The position numbers were made by a program, and so were the translations under genes. From Kribbella kalugense (GTDB lineage Bacteria > Actinomycetota > Actinomycetes > Propionibacteriales > Kribbellaceae), in NCBI RefSeq assembly GCF_004365875.1, contig NZ_SODF01000001.1, forward strand, positions 2,914,001-2,978,000: DNA of 64,000 nucleotides. Direction: 5' to 3'. How positions within the stretch are numbered: the first letter of the stretch is position 1; each line of letters opens with the position of its first letter. The notes below the pieces were generated by a model. The model was given only the letters and a program-made list of their open reading frames with translations. It had not been told where the DNA came from and ran no database searches. Of the stretch, positions 52,408 through 59,095 are shown piece by piece.

Positions 52408-53655
52408 ATGCCTGTCTACCGGTCCGCTGATCCTGTCCGGACGTACTACGTCTACCAATCCGCCTGGTCGTTCCTGGCCGCCTCGTCGTTCACCCTCAGT
52501 GCGGTGTACTACGTCCGCGACGCCGGCCTGAATCCGCTCCAGATGGTCCTGGTCGGGACCACCCTCGAGCTCGCCTGCTTCCTGTTCGAGATCCCCACCG
52601 GCATCGTCGCCGACCTCTACAGCCGCCGGCTGTCGATCGTCATCGGCTTCGTGCTGATCGGCGCCGGCTTCCTGCTCCAGGGCCTGGTGCCGGCGTTCCT
52701 GGCGATCCTCGCGGCGCAGGTGCTGTGGGGCGTCGGGTTCACGTTCACGTCCGGCGCTGACCAAGCCTGGATCACCGACGAGATCGGCACCGAACGGACC
52801 GGGCACGTCTTCGTCCGCGCGCAGCAGTTCGAGCTGGCAGCGAAGATCGCCGGTACGGTCACGGCCGGCACGCTCGGCCTGATCAGCCTGCCGCTTCCGA
52901 TGGTGCTGTCCGGCGCGGGGATGATCCTGCTCGCCCTGATGCTCGCGGTCTTCATGCGCGAGCAGAACTTCCACCGCACACCCGCCGCGGAGCGGGAGAC
53001 GTTCCGGCAGATGGCCGAGACGTTCAAGCACGGACTCGGGGTCGCCCGGAAGCGTCCCGTCGTACGGACGCTGGTGGTGATCAGCCTGATCTCCGGGCTG
53101 TCGAGCGAGGCGTTCGACCGGCTGTGGTCGGTGAAGATCCTGACCTTCACGTTCCCGACGGTCTTCGGTACGTCGGACCCCGCGTTCTGGTTCACGGTGC
53201 TCGCTCTGGTCGGGACGCTGCTCTCACTCGGTACGTCGCTGACACTGAACCGACTCTCCCCCGAACGTCTGTCGGCCGCCCATCCCAATGGGATCCTCGC
53301 GACCCTGGCGGCGCTGCAGGTGGTCGGCGTACTCGCCTTCGCCCTGCTCGGGAACCTCTGGCTCGCGCTCGCGGCCATGTGGCTGCAGACCGTCGCCGGA
53401 ACGTTGGCGTACCCGGTCGAGTCCGCCTGGCTGAACCGGCACGTCGACTCCCGCTCCCGGGCGACGGTCATCTCGATGGTCTCGCAGGCCAACGCGATCG
53501 GTCAGGTAGTCGGCGGCCCGCCGCTCGGCGCGGTCGGCCGCTCGTCGCTCCGAGCCGCCTTGCTGACGTCCGGCGTACTGCTGACCCCGATCCCGGCGCT
53601 GTACCTCAGTCTTCGACGGGCACCTCGGCGCGCCGGTGATCGCGCGACGACTTGA
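52408..53655 (+). CDS. MFS transporter
   Basis: A 415-residue MFS protein with about 12 helices. The motif GIVADLYSRRLSIVIGFV in loop 2-3 near residues 60-80 is typical, and ESAWLNRHVDSRSRATVISMVSQANAIGQVVGG near residue 350 resembles loop 10-11. The cgggag site precedes the ATG by 7 bp. The substrate is unknown; many such relatives in actinobacteria are macrolide- or metabolite-exporting. It converges on terC with a 50-bp overlap. Confidence 0.8.
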   Translation: MPVYRSADPVRTYYVYQSAWSFLAASSFTLSAVYYVRDAGLNPLQMVLVGTTLELACFLFEIPTGIVADLYSRRLSIVIGFVLIGAGFLLQGLVPAFLAILAAQVLWGVGFTFTSGADQAWITDEIGTERTGHVFVRAQQFELAAKIAGTVTAGTLGLISLPLPMVLSGAGMILLALMLAVFMREQNFHRTPAAERETFRQMAETFKHGLGVARKRPVVRTLVVISLISGLSSEAFDRLWSVKILTFTFPTVFGTSDPAFWFTVLALVGTLLSLGTSLTLNRLSPERLSAAHPNGILATLAALQVVGVLAFALLGNLWLALAAMWLQTVAGTLAYPVESAWLNRHVDSRSRATVISMVSQANAIGQVVGGPPLGAVGRSSLRAALLTSGVLLTPIPALYLSLRRAPRRAGDRATT

Positions 53656-54598
53656 TCAGGCTGACGACCGTGGTGACGAACAGGGTGCCGATGATGAAGC
53701 CGAGCGAGGTCAGGATGCCGATGTGCGGCAGGTGGATCGCGCCGATGTCGTCGATGTGCGAGCCGTGCAGCGCCTCGATGATCAGCTTCACGCCGATGAA
53801 CGCGAGGATGACCGACAGCCCGACGTTCAGGTAGATGACCCGCTCGAGCAGACCGCCGATCAGGAAGTACAGCTGCCGCAGGCCCATCAGCGCGAACGCG
53901 TTCGCTGTCAGCACGATGTACGCGTCCTGGGTGAGCCCGAAGATCGCCGGGATCGAGTCGAGCGCGAAGATCACGTTCGCCATCCCGATCGCGGAGATCA
54001 CGATCACCAGCGGGGTCAGCAGCCGACGCCCGTCGACCCGGGTGGTCAGCTTGTCGCCGTCGTAGTCGTGCGACAGCGGCAGCACCCTGCGGAGCGCACG
54101 CAGTACGGCGTTCTCCTGGAAGTCGGTCTCGTCGTTCTCACCCTCGAGCGCCAACCGGATCGCGGTATAGACCAGGAACGCGCCGAAGATGTAGAACACC
54201 CAGCTCGCCGCCGAGATCGCCGCCGCGCCGGCCAGGATGAAGATCGCCCGCAGCAGCATCGACACCACGATGCCGATGTAGAGCACCTTGTCCTGCGCCA
54301 GGCTCGGTACGGCGAACCGCGCCATGATGATCACGAACACGAACAGGTTGTCGACGCTGAGGCTGTACTCCGTGATGTAGCCGGCGACGAACTCGCTGCC
54401 GCTCTGCCCCGGACTGAACAGGAACAGGCCGAGCGCGAAGAGGCCGGCCAGGCCGACGTAGAACAGCACCCAGCGGGTGGCGTCCTTGATCGTCACGGTG
54501 TGGTTGCGGCGCGCGATCACGACCAGGTCGAACGCGACGATCGCGAGCAGACCGATGATCGTGAGCACCCAGACAGCGGGTGGCATGACAGAGACCAT
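53606..54598 (-). CDS. TerC-family integral membrane protein (manganese/tellurium type)
   Basis: A 330-residue protein with about nine helices and the TerC motifs: ARRNHTVTIKDATRWVLFYVGLAGLFALGLF, GYITEYSLSVDNLFVFVIIMARFAVP with the Asp-Asn pair, and IFALDSIPAIFGLTQDAYIVLTANAFALMGLRQLYFLIGG. TerC-type proteins export manganese or are linked to tellurite resistance. The ATG (complement of 54596-54598) has ggagg 7 bp upstream. The 10-bp inverted repeat at 54604-54643 pairs that ribosome-binding site with an upstream strand, suggesting translational control. Confidence 0.88.
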   Translation of the reverse strand: MVSVMPPAVWVLTIIGLLAIVAFDLVVIARRNHTVTIKDATRWVLFYVGLAGLFALGLFLFSPGQSGSEFVAGYITEYSLSVDNLFVFVIIMARFAVPSLAQDKVLYIGIVVSMLLRAIFILAGAAAISAASWVFYIFGAFLVYTAIRLALEGENDETDFQENAVLRALRRVLPLSHDYDGDKLTTRVDGRRLLTPLVIVISAIGMANVIFALDSIPAIFGLTQDAYIVLTANAFALMGLRQLYFLIGGLLERVIYLNVGLSVILAFIGVKLIIEALHGSHIDDIGAIHLPHIGILTSLGFIIGTLFVTTVVSLIKSSRDHRRAEVPVED

Positions 54599-54603
54599 GA
54601 CAA

Positions 54604-54643
54604 ACCTCCGGACGTCGGCGAACAGCAAGCTTGGTCCGGAGGT
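54604..54643 (-). promoter_or_regulatory. Hairpin sequestering the terC ribosome-binding site
   Basis: acctccggac (54604-54613) and gtccggaggt (54634-54643) are exact reverse complements; on the minus strand the second arm is the ggagg of terC. Upstream are two more stems, ctggt/accag and gggccg/cggccc. The yybP-ykoY manganese riboswitch is commonly found before TerC-type genes, but its consensus loops were not recognised here. Confidence 0.6.
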
Positions 54644-54852
54644 CTCTTCCACCCAGGCTGGTCGCTAGATCAACCAGTCCGGGCCGGCAGCACCGGTTCG
54701 GCCCGTCCAGGCCTCCCGTGATGACGACACTGCCGTGGCGGAATACTCCCCTCCACAAACGCTGCAAGCATATCCGGTCCCGATCTATTCCCGGTCACAC
54801 CTGCCGCGCTCTTCAAGATCGTATACCGCATACTGACTTCACTGCTAGTCCG

Positions 54853-54890
54853 TGAGACAGTCATGCCTCATATGAGTTATGGTTGTCTCA
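54853..54890. promoter_or_regulatory. 38-bp TetR operator covering a leaderless promoter
   Basis: The outer arms are tgagaca (54853-54859) and tgtctca (54884-54890), with a central ctcatatgag and 15 of 19 positions symmetric over the whole. It includes agacag and tatggt as -35 and -10 elements 17 bp apart, with the start ATG at its end. A repressor here would block tetR and the pump. Confidence 0.75.
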
Positions 54891-55435
54891 TGGCTGTTGA
54901 TCGGGATCAGGTACTGCGTGCCGCCGCGGGGCTGCTGATGCGGAAGGCCGCGGCGACCATGGACGAGGTCGCCCGGGCCGCCGGGATCAGTCGCGCCACG
55001 CTGAACCGGCAGTTCGCCGGCCGGGACGCGCTCGTGCGCGCGCTCGAGGAGCTCGGCATCGCCGAGTGCGAGGACGCCCTGGCGAAGGCCCGGCTCGACG
55101 ACGGCCCGGCCGCCGATGCGGTACGCCGCTTGGTCCGCGAGCTCGAGCCCTCCGCCGGACTACTCGCGTTCCTGTACTCGGAGAACCAGCTCTTCGAAGG
55201 CGACGAGCAGAACGACGGCTGGGCCCGACTCGACGCCAACCTGGTCGGGCTGTTCCGGCGTGGTCAGCAGGCGGGTGAGTTCCGGATCGATCTGAGTCCG
55301 GTGTGGCTCGCCGAGGCGATGTACGGGCTGCTGGTTTCCGGCGCCTGGGCGGTCGCCGAGGGCAGGGCTGCCCGAAATGACTTCACCCAAATGATCGCCG
55401 AGTTGCTGCTCGGCGGCGCAGTACGGAGAGACTGA
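54890..55435 (+). CDS. TetR-family regulator of DHA2 efflux pump
   Basis: A 181-residue TetR protein. The helix-turn-helix is AAATMDEVARAAGISRATLNRQFAGRDALVRALEELG (about 19-55). The ATG at 54890 is the start because it ends the operator and has a tatggt -10 element 6 bp upstream; no ribosome-binding site is present, which suits a leaderless mRNA. An upstream in-frame ATG (54863) would lie inside the operator and is unlikely. The stop overlaps the pump start by one base (tgatg). Confidence 0.87.
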   Translation: MAVDRDQVLRAAAGLLMRKAAATMDEVARAAGISRATLNRQFAGRDALVRALEELGIAECEDALAKARLDDGPAADAVRRLVRELEPSAGLLAFLYSENQLFEGDEQNDGWARLDANLVGLFRRGQQAGEFRIDLSPVWLAEAMYGLLVSGAWAVAEGRAARNDFTQMIAELLLGGAVRRD

Positions 55436-56952
55436 TGACGGTTTCGCACGACGCCGACGTGGTGACGCGGCCCGGTCGGTGGCTGGCGCTCGCCGTACTC
55501 GTGCTGGCGGTCCTGCTTGTCGCGGTGGACGCGACCGTGCTCGGCCTGGCGACTCCGTTCCTGACCGAGGACCTGAAGCCGTCGGGCACGCAGTTGCTCT
55601 GGATCGGCGACGCGTACTCGTTCGTGCTCGCCGGACTGCTCGTCTCGATGGGCAGCCTCGGCGACCGGATCGGCCGCAAGCGCATCCTGCTGATCGGCGC
55701 CACGGCGTTCGGCGCGATCTCCGTCCTGAACGCGTACGCGAACTCGGCCGAGCTGATGATCGTCGCCCGTGCCCTGCTCGGGGTCGCCGGCGCGACGCTG
55801 ATGCCGGCCACGCTCGCCTTGATCCGCAATCTCTTCCACGATCCGCGCGAGCGCAGTCTCGCGATCGGGATCTGGGGTGCCGCTGCGTCCGCCGGGATGG
55901 CGGTCGGTCCGATCGTCGGCGGCGTACTGCTGGAGAACTTCTGGTGGGGTTCGGTCTTCCTGATCAACCTGCCGGTGATGGCGGTCCTGGTCGTCGTCGG
56001 CGCGAAGTTGCTGCCGGAGTCGCGTAATCCCGAGCCGGGTCCGTGGGATCTGGTCAGCGTCGTGCTGTCGATGGTCGGCATGATCGGTGTCGTCTACGCG
56101 ATCAAGGAGTTCGCGGCGCACGGGTTCGGCTGGCTGGCAGTCGCGGCCGGGGTCGTCGGTGTGCTCGCGCTCTATGGATTCGTACGGCGTCAGCGTCGGT
56201 TGCCGATCCCGTTGCTGGATCTGCGGTTGTTCCGCAGCCGTGGTTTCAGTAGTGCCGTCCTGGCCGATCTGCTCACGATCCTTGGGCTTTCCGGGTTGAT
56301 CTTCTTCCTCTCGCAGTACCTCCAACTGGTGCAGGGCCGGCGACCGATCGAGGCCGGCCTCGCGGAGCTCCCGGCTGCGATCGGGGCGGTTGCCGCTGGT
56401 CTCCTGGCCGGACGTGCGGCGCGGCGGTTCTCGGTACGGGCGGTTGTCGCGGGCGGTCTGGCTGCGATCGGACTGGCGTTGGCCGCGCTCACGACGATCA
56501 GCACCACCACCGGGTATCCGCTGCTCGGTGCGGCCTTGCTGGTGGTCGGGGCTGGCGCTGGGTTCTCGTTCACCGTCACGGCCGACGTGATCCTGACCGC
56601 CGTACCGAAGGAGCAGGCCGGGGCGGCGAGTGCGGTGTCCGAAACGGCGTACGAGCTCGGCGCGGCGCTCGGTATCGCGCTGCTCGGCTCGATCGTCACC
56701 GGCATCTATCGCGGCTTCCCCAGCCCGGCCGGCACGCCTGCTTCGGCGCACGAATCACTCGGTGGAGCCTTCGAAGCCGCCGCGAACCTTCCGCCCCAGG
56801 CCGCTGCCGCTCTGTTGGACGCGGCACGCGAGTCCTTCGCCAACGGCATAGCCATTGCGGCCGGCGTCGGCGCCTTCGTCCTGCTGGCAACCGCAGTCGC
56901 CGCCTGGTTCCTCCTCCGCGGCCAGGAGCTCAACGCCGGCGACGAACTCTAG
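55435..56952 (+). CDS. DHA2-family MFS multidrug transporter (EmrB/QacA type)
   Basis: A 505-residue transporter with 14 predicted helices. Motif A appears as GSLGDRIGRKRILLIGATAFG and motif C as GAAASAGMAVGPIVGGVLLENFWWGSVFLINLP; the LAVLVLAVLLVAVDATVLGLATPFLTEDL opening has the characteristic acidic D in helix 1. It is translationally coupled to tetR and so most likely effluxes the ligand sensed by it. The final helix ends GQELNAGDEL. A lower-GC gap follows. Confidence 0.9.
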   Translation: MTVSHDADVVTRPGRWLALAVLVLAVLLVAVDATVLGLATPFLTEDLKPSGTQLLWIGDAYSFVLAGLLVSMGSLGDRIGRKRILLIGATAFGAISVLNAYANSAELMIVARALLGVAGATLMPATLALIRNLFHDPRERSLAIGIWGAAASAGMAVGPIVGGVLLENFWWGSVFLINLPVMAVLVVVGAKLLPESRNPEPGPWDLVSVVLSMVGMIGVVYAIKEFAAHGFGWLAVAAGVVGVLALYGFVRRQRRLPIPLLDLRLFRSRGFSSAVLADLLTILGLSGLIFFLSQYLQLVQGRRPIEAGLAELPAAIGAVAAGLLAGRAARRFSVRAVVAGGLAAIGLALAALTTISTTTGYPLLGAALLVVGAGAGFSFTVTADVILTAVPKEQAGAASAVSETAYELGAALGIALLGSIVTGIYRGFPSPAGTPASAHESLGGAFEAAANLPPQAAAALLDAARESFANGIAIAAGVGAFVLLATAVAAWFLLRGQELNAGDEL

Positions 56953-57008
56953 GCAAAAAGTTTCCATTCTTCGATTACCCCTGGGAGATTCCGCCGAATC
57001 GGAGTACA

Positions 57009-57018
57009 AAGAATTCTT
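57009..57018. promoter_or_regulatory. Palindrome in the promoter of the barrel-Tat-MauE operon
   Basis: aagaattctt is a perfect 10-bp palindrome in an AT-rich stretch, with further dyads gattc/gaatc (56987-57000) and cctaggcctagg (57035-57046) nearby; the last includes the first bases of the aggagga ribosome-binding site. These suggest a controlled promoter, regulator unknown. Confidence 0.4.
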
Positions 57019-57057
57019 GTTAGGTCTTACCGCCCCTAGGCCTAGGAGGAATCTGTC

Positions 57058-57474
57058 ATGGCCGGAATCACTGCTGAAGCCTCATGGTTCTGTTGTGGGA
57101 ACGCATGGGGACCCTGTGGAAGCGCCGGGCACGGCGCCTGCGGGACCTGTAACTCGGGAAACATGCAGCACGCGTGGCCGAACACCTCGGACGGGTGCTA
57201 CGCCATCACCCATCCGGACACCTGCGGGATCACCGGGATGTCCCGGCGAACCTGCGGCTTCCAGCACGCCACGACCAGTCTGTGCACTGGTAAGCGGGTC
57301 GTCACGTCGATCGCCGACTGCGGTCCGCAGACCGACCTGTTCTGCGGCGAACGCACCTGCTGCGGCGGGAACTGCGCCTCGAACCGGGTCATCGACTTCA
57401 CGCCGGCCGCGTTCAGCGCGCTCGGCCTCAGCCTGAACAGCGGCCTGTCTCCCGTCACGATCAACGCGGCCTGA
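57058..57474 (+). CDS. Cys-rich double-psi beta-barrel (RlpA/expansin-like) protein without signal peptide
   Basis: A 138-residue protein with 14 Cys (positions 12, 13, 20, 28, 31, 47, 56, 66, 76, 88, 96, 101, 102, 106), over 10%. The C-terminal half resembles the double-psi barrel of RlpA and expansins: GKRVVTSIADCGPQTDLFC and RVIDFTPAAFSALGLSLNSGLSPVTI. There is no signal peptide although such disulfide-rich proteins are normally extracytoplasmic. An aggagga site lies 7 bp before the ATG. It is the first gene of an operon with a Tat protein and a MauE membrane thiol protein, suggesting export by hitchhiking and disulfide maturation (inference). Confidence 0.75.
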   Translation: MAGITAEASWFCCGNAWGPCGSAGHGACGTCNSGNMQHAWPNTSDGCYAITHPDTCGITGMSRRTCGFQHATTSLCTGKRVVTSIADCGPQTDLFCGERTCCGGNCASNRVIDFTPAAFSALGLSLNSGLSPVTINAA

Positions 57475-57487
57475 GAGGAGAACCGAG

Positions 57488-58090
57488 ATGACAACCACGA
57501 TGGATCGCCGCTCGCTGCTCAGCCGCGCCGCTCTCGGTGCGACCGGACTGGTCGCCGCCACCGCGATGGGATCACTCGCCCCGGAGACGGCGTTCGCCGC
57601 CGGTAGTCAGTTCGCCGACGCGGGTCAGCCGGACCCGAACTTCGCCGAGGGTCTGATCATGGGCCGCAACCAGGATCTCCTGCAGGTACAGGGATCCGAC
57701 GGCCGGCTGCACCGGATCCAGCTGACCGGTGTGACGAGCGTCTGGAAGCTCCGCCCGACCACGATCGACCAGGCCAAGATCGGTGACGGCCTGTACGCAC
57801 GTGGCGTGCTGCTGCCGGACGGGATCCTGGCCGCCGAGGCGGTCTGGGTCAACATCGTCAACCTGACCGTCGACATCACCTCGATAAGCCGCACCGGCGT
57901 GCAGTTCGACCACCACGGCCAGAAGGTCGTCGGTCACGTGCAATCCGGTACCACGGCAGCTGTGTACAACGGCACACCCGCGGTGTCCGATCTGTCGATG
58001 CTCAAGGTCGGCCGGCACGCCCAGGTGATCGGCGCCTGGCGACCGGGCACCAACGAGATCGACATCGCGACGATCTACACGTCGAACTGA
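57488..58090 (+). CDS. Tat-exported protein, companion of the barrel protein
   Basis: A 200-residue protein with a twin-arginine signal (MDRRSLLSRAALGATGLVAATAMGS, residues 5-29) and cleavage likely near AFAAG. The mature part, GSQFADAGQPDPNFAEGLIMGRNQDLLQVQGSDGRLHRIQLTGVTSVWKL, is all-beta in appearance and has no Cys. It resembles DUF5666-like OB-fold proteins. It follows the barrel gene by 13 bp and precedes the MauE gene by one base. It may carry the barrel protein through Tat, as MelC1 does for MelC2 tyrosinase (established for that pair; inferred here). Confidence 0.75.
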   Translation: MTTTMDRRSLLSRAALGATGLVAATAMGSLAPETAFAAGSQFADAGQPDPNFAEGLIMGRNQDLLQVQGSDGRLHRIQLTGVTSVWKLRPTTIDQAKIGDGLYARGVLLPDGILAAEAVWVNIVNLTVDITSISRTGVQFDHHGQKVVGHVQSGTTAAVYNGTPAVSDLSMLKVGRHAQVIGAWRPGTNEIDIATIYTSN

Positions 58091-58091
58091 T

Positions 58092-58913
58092 ATGGGCACC
58101 GGTTTCGCGGCTGCACAGCCGCTTCTGATCGGGTTGCTCCTGCTCTGGTCGTCGTACGGCAAGTTCGCCGATCCCAAGCAGGCCGAGCGTACGGCGTTAC
58201 CGCGCTTGGTCGGCGAGTCACGAGCGATCACTGCCTATCGAACCGTTGCGGGGATCGAGGCACTCGTTGCCTTGGCCCTCCTACTCCCACCGGTCTGGAC
58301 CGTCGAGGCGATCACCACGGTGGTCCTGGCGGCGGGTTTCACCGGATTCCTGATCTACTCGAAGGTCGTCGTCCCCGAGGCGTCCTGTGGATGCGCCGGA
58401 AAGTCGGCGAAACCCGTTGGCCGGCGTGCCATCGCTCGAGCTTTGTTGCTGCTGGCAACCGCTGCAGTGGCGACGACGGCGACAATCGCCTGGTGGTCTG
58501 CGGGTCCGGTCATCGCTGTGCTCGTCGTCGAGGCGGCTGCGTTCGTGATGCTGTCCGCCGAGCTCGACCGGTACTGGCTACTACCGATCCGCCGCTTCCG
58601 GATCCGGCTCAGCCATCCGTACGCCGGTACTGCGTCCGACACCGCACCACTCGCCGCGACCCAGCGGCGCGTCCTGCTCAGCCCGGCGTACCGCGCGGTC
58701 GACGGGCTGCTGCACTCCGACATCCACGACTACTGGGACGACGATGACTGGCGCTACTTGAGTTACGTCGCCAGGTACGACGGCCGCCGAGCGACCGCCG
58801 TCTTCGCCGTACCGCACCAAGACTCCACCCCGGAGTCCGTCCGGGTCGCTGTCGTTGACGAGGCGTCTGGGATGACCCTCTACCGACCGATGGTGTTGGG
58901 GGTTGCCGGGTAA
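58092..58913 (+). CDS. MauE/DoxX-family membrane protein
   Basis: A 273-residue protein with about five transmembrane helices in its first 160 residues (7-22, 52-69, 71-92, 113-133, 137-156) and the MauE-type pair CGCAG (Cys99, Cys101) after helix 3. MauE is needed with MauD for disulfide formation in the small subunit of methylamine dehydrogenase. The C-terminal 110 residues form a soluble domain (HPYAGTASDTAPLAATQRRVLLSPAYRAVDGLLHSDIHDYWDDDDWRYLSY) not normal for the family. It is one base after the Tat gene; the strong hairpin at 58947-58981 ends the operon. Confidence 0.8.
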   Translation: MGTGFAAAQPLLIGLLLLWSSYGKFADPKQAERTALPRLVGESRAITAYRTVAGIEALVALALLLPPVWTVEAITTVVLAAGFTGFLIYSKVVVPEASCGCAGKSAKPVGRRAIARALLLLATAAVATTATIAWWSAGPVIAVLVVEAAAFVMLSAELDRYWLLPIRRFRIRLSHPYAGTASDTAPLAATQRRVLLSPAYRAVDGLLHSDIHDYWDDDDWRYLSYVARYDGRRATAVFAVPHQDSTPESVRVAVVDEASGMTLYRPMVLGVAG

Positions 58914-58946
58914 TCCGGACCGCCAGGCCATCACAACCGCAAGTTC

Positions 58947-58981
58947 GCCGCCCCCGCCAGGCTGACCGTGGCGGGGGCGGC
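58947..58981 (+). terminator. Strong GC hairpin after the MauE-type gene
   Basis: gccgcccccgcca (58947-58959) and tggcgggggcggc (58969-58981) pair perfectly around a 9-base loop, 34 bp past the stop. No T-run, but the stability suggests termination of the barrel-Tat-MauE operon. Confidence 0.75.
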
Positions 58982-59031
58982 GGCATTGTGATGGCGCGGC
59001 GGTCCGCACCTGTTGACAGATCTCAGGATCG

Positions 59032-59048
59032 TTAGGAAGCTTTCCTAA
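59032..59048. promoter_or_regulatory. 17-bp palindrome in the promoter of the secreted sugar dehydrogenase
   Basis: ttaggaa gct ttcctaa is a perfect 7-bp dyad, 14 bp downstream of a ttgaca -35-like sequence (59013-59018) and 47 bp before the ATG. It resembles the TTAGGAAA..TTTCCTAA type of operator found before secreted glycan-degrading genes of Streptomyces under ROK-family control (from memory). Confidence 0.55.
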
Positions 59049-59095
59049 TAGTTTGTCCCCTGCAGCTCCTCCGCCCCGGAACACCAGGAGACCTC

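Noticed and set aside
54604..54860. Confident yybP-ykoY riboswitch
   Set aside because: Only an SD-sequestering hairpin is visible; the conserved loops were not found, so it is reported as a hairpin only.
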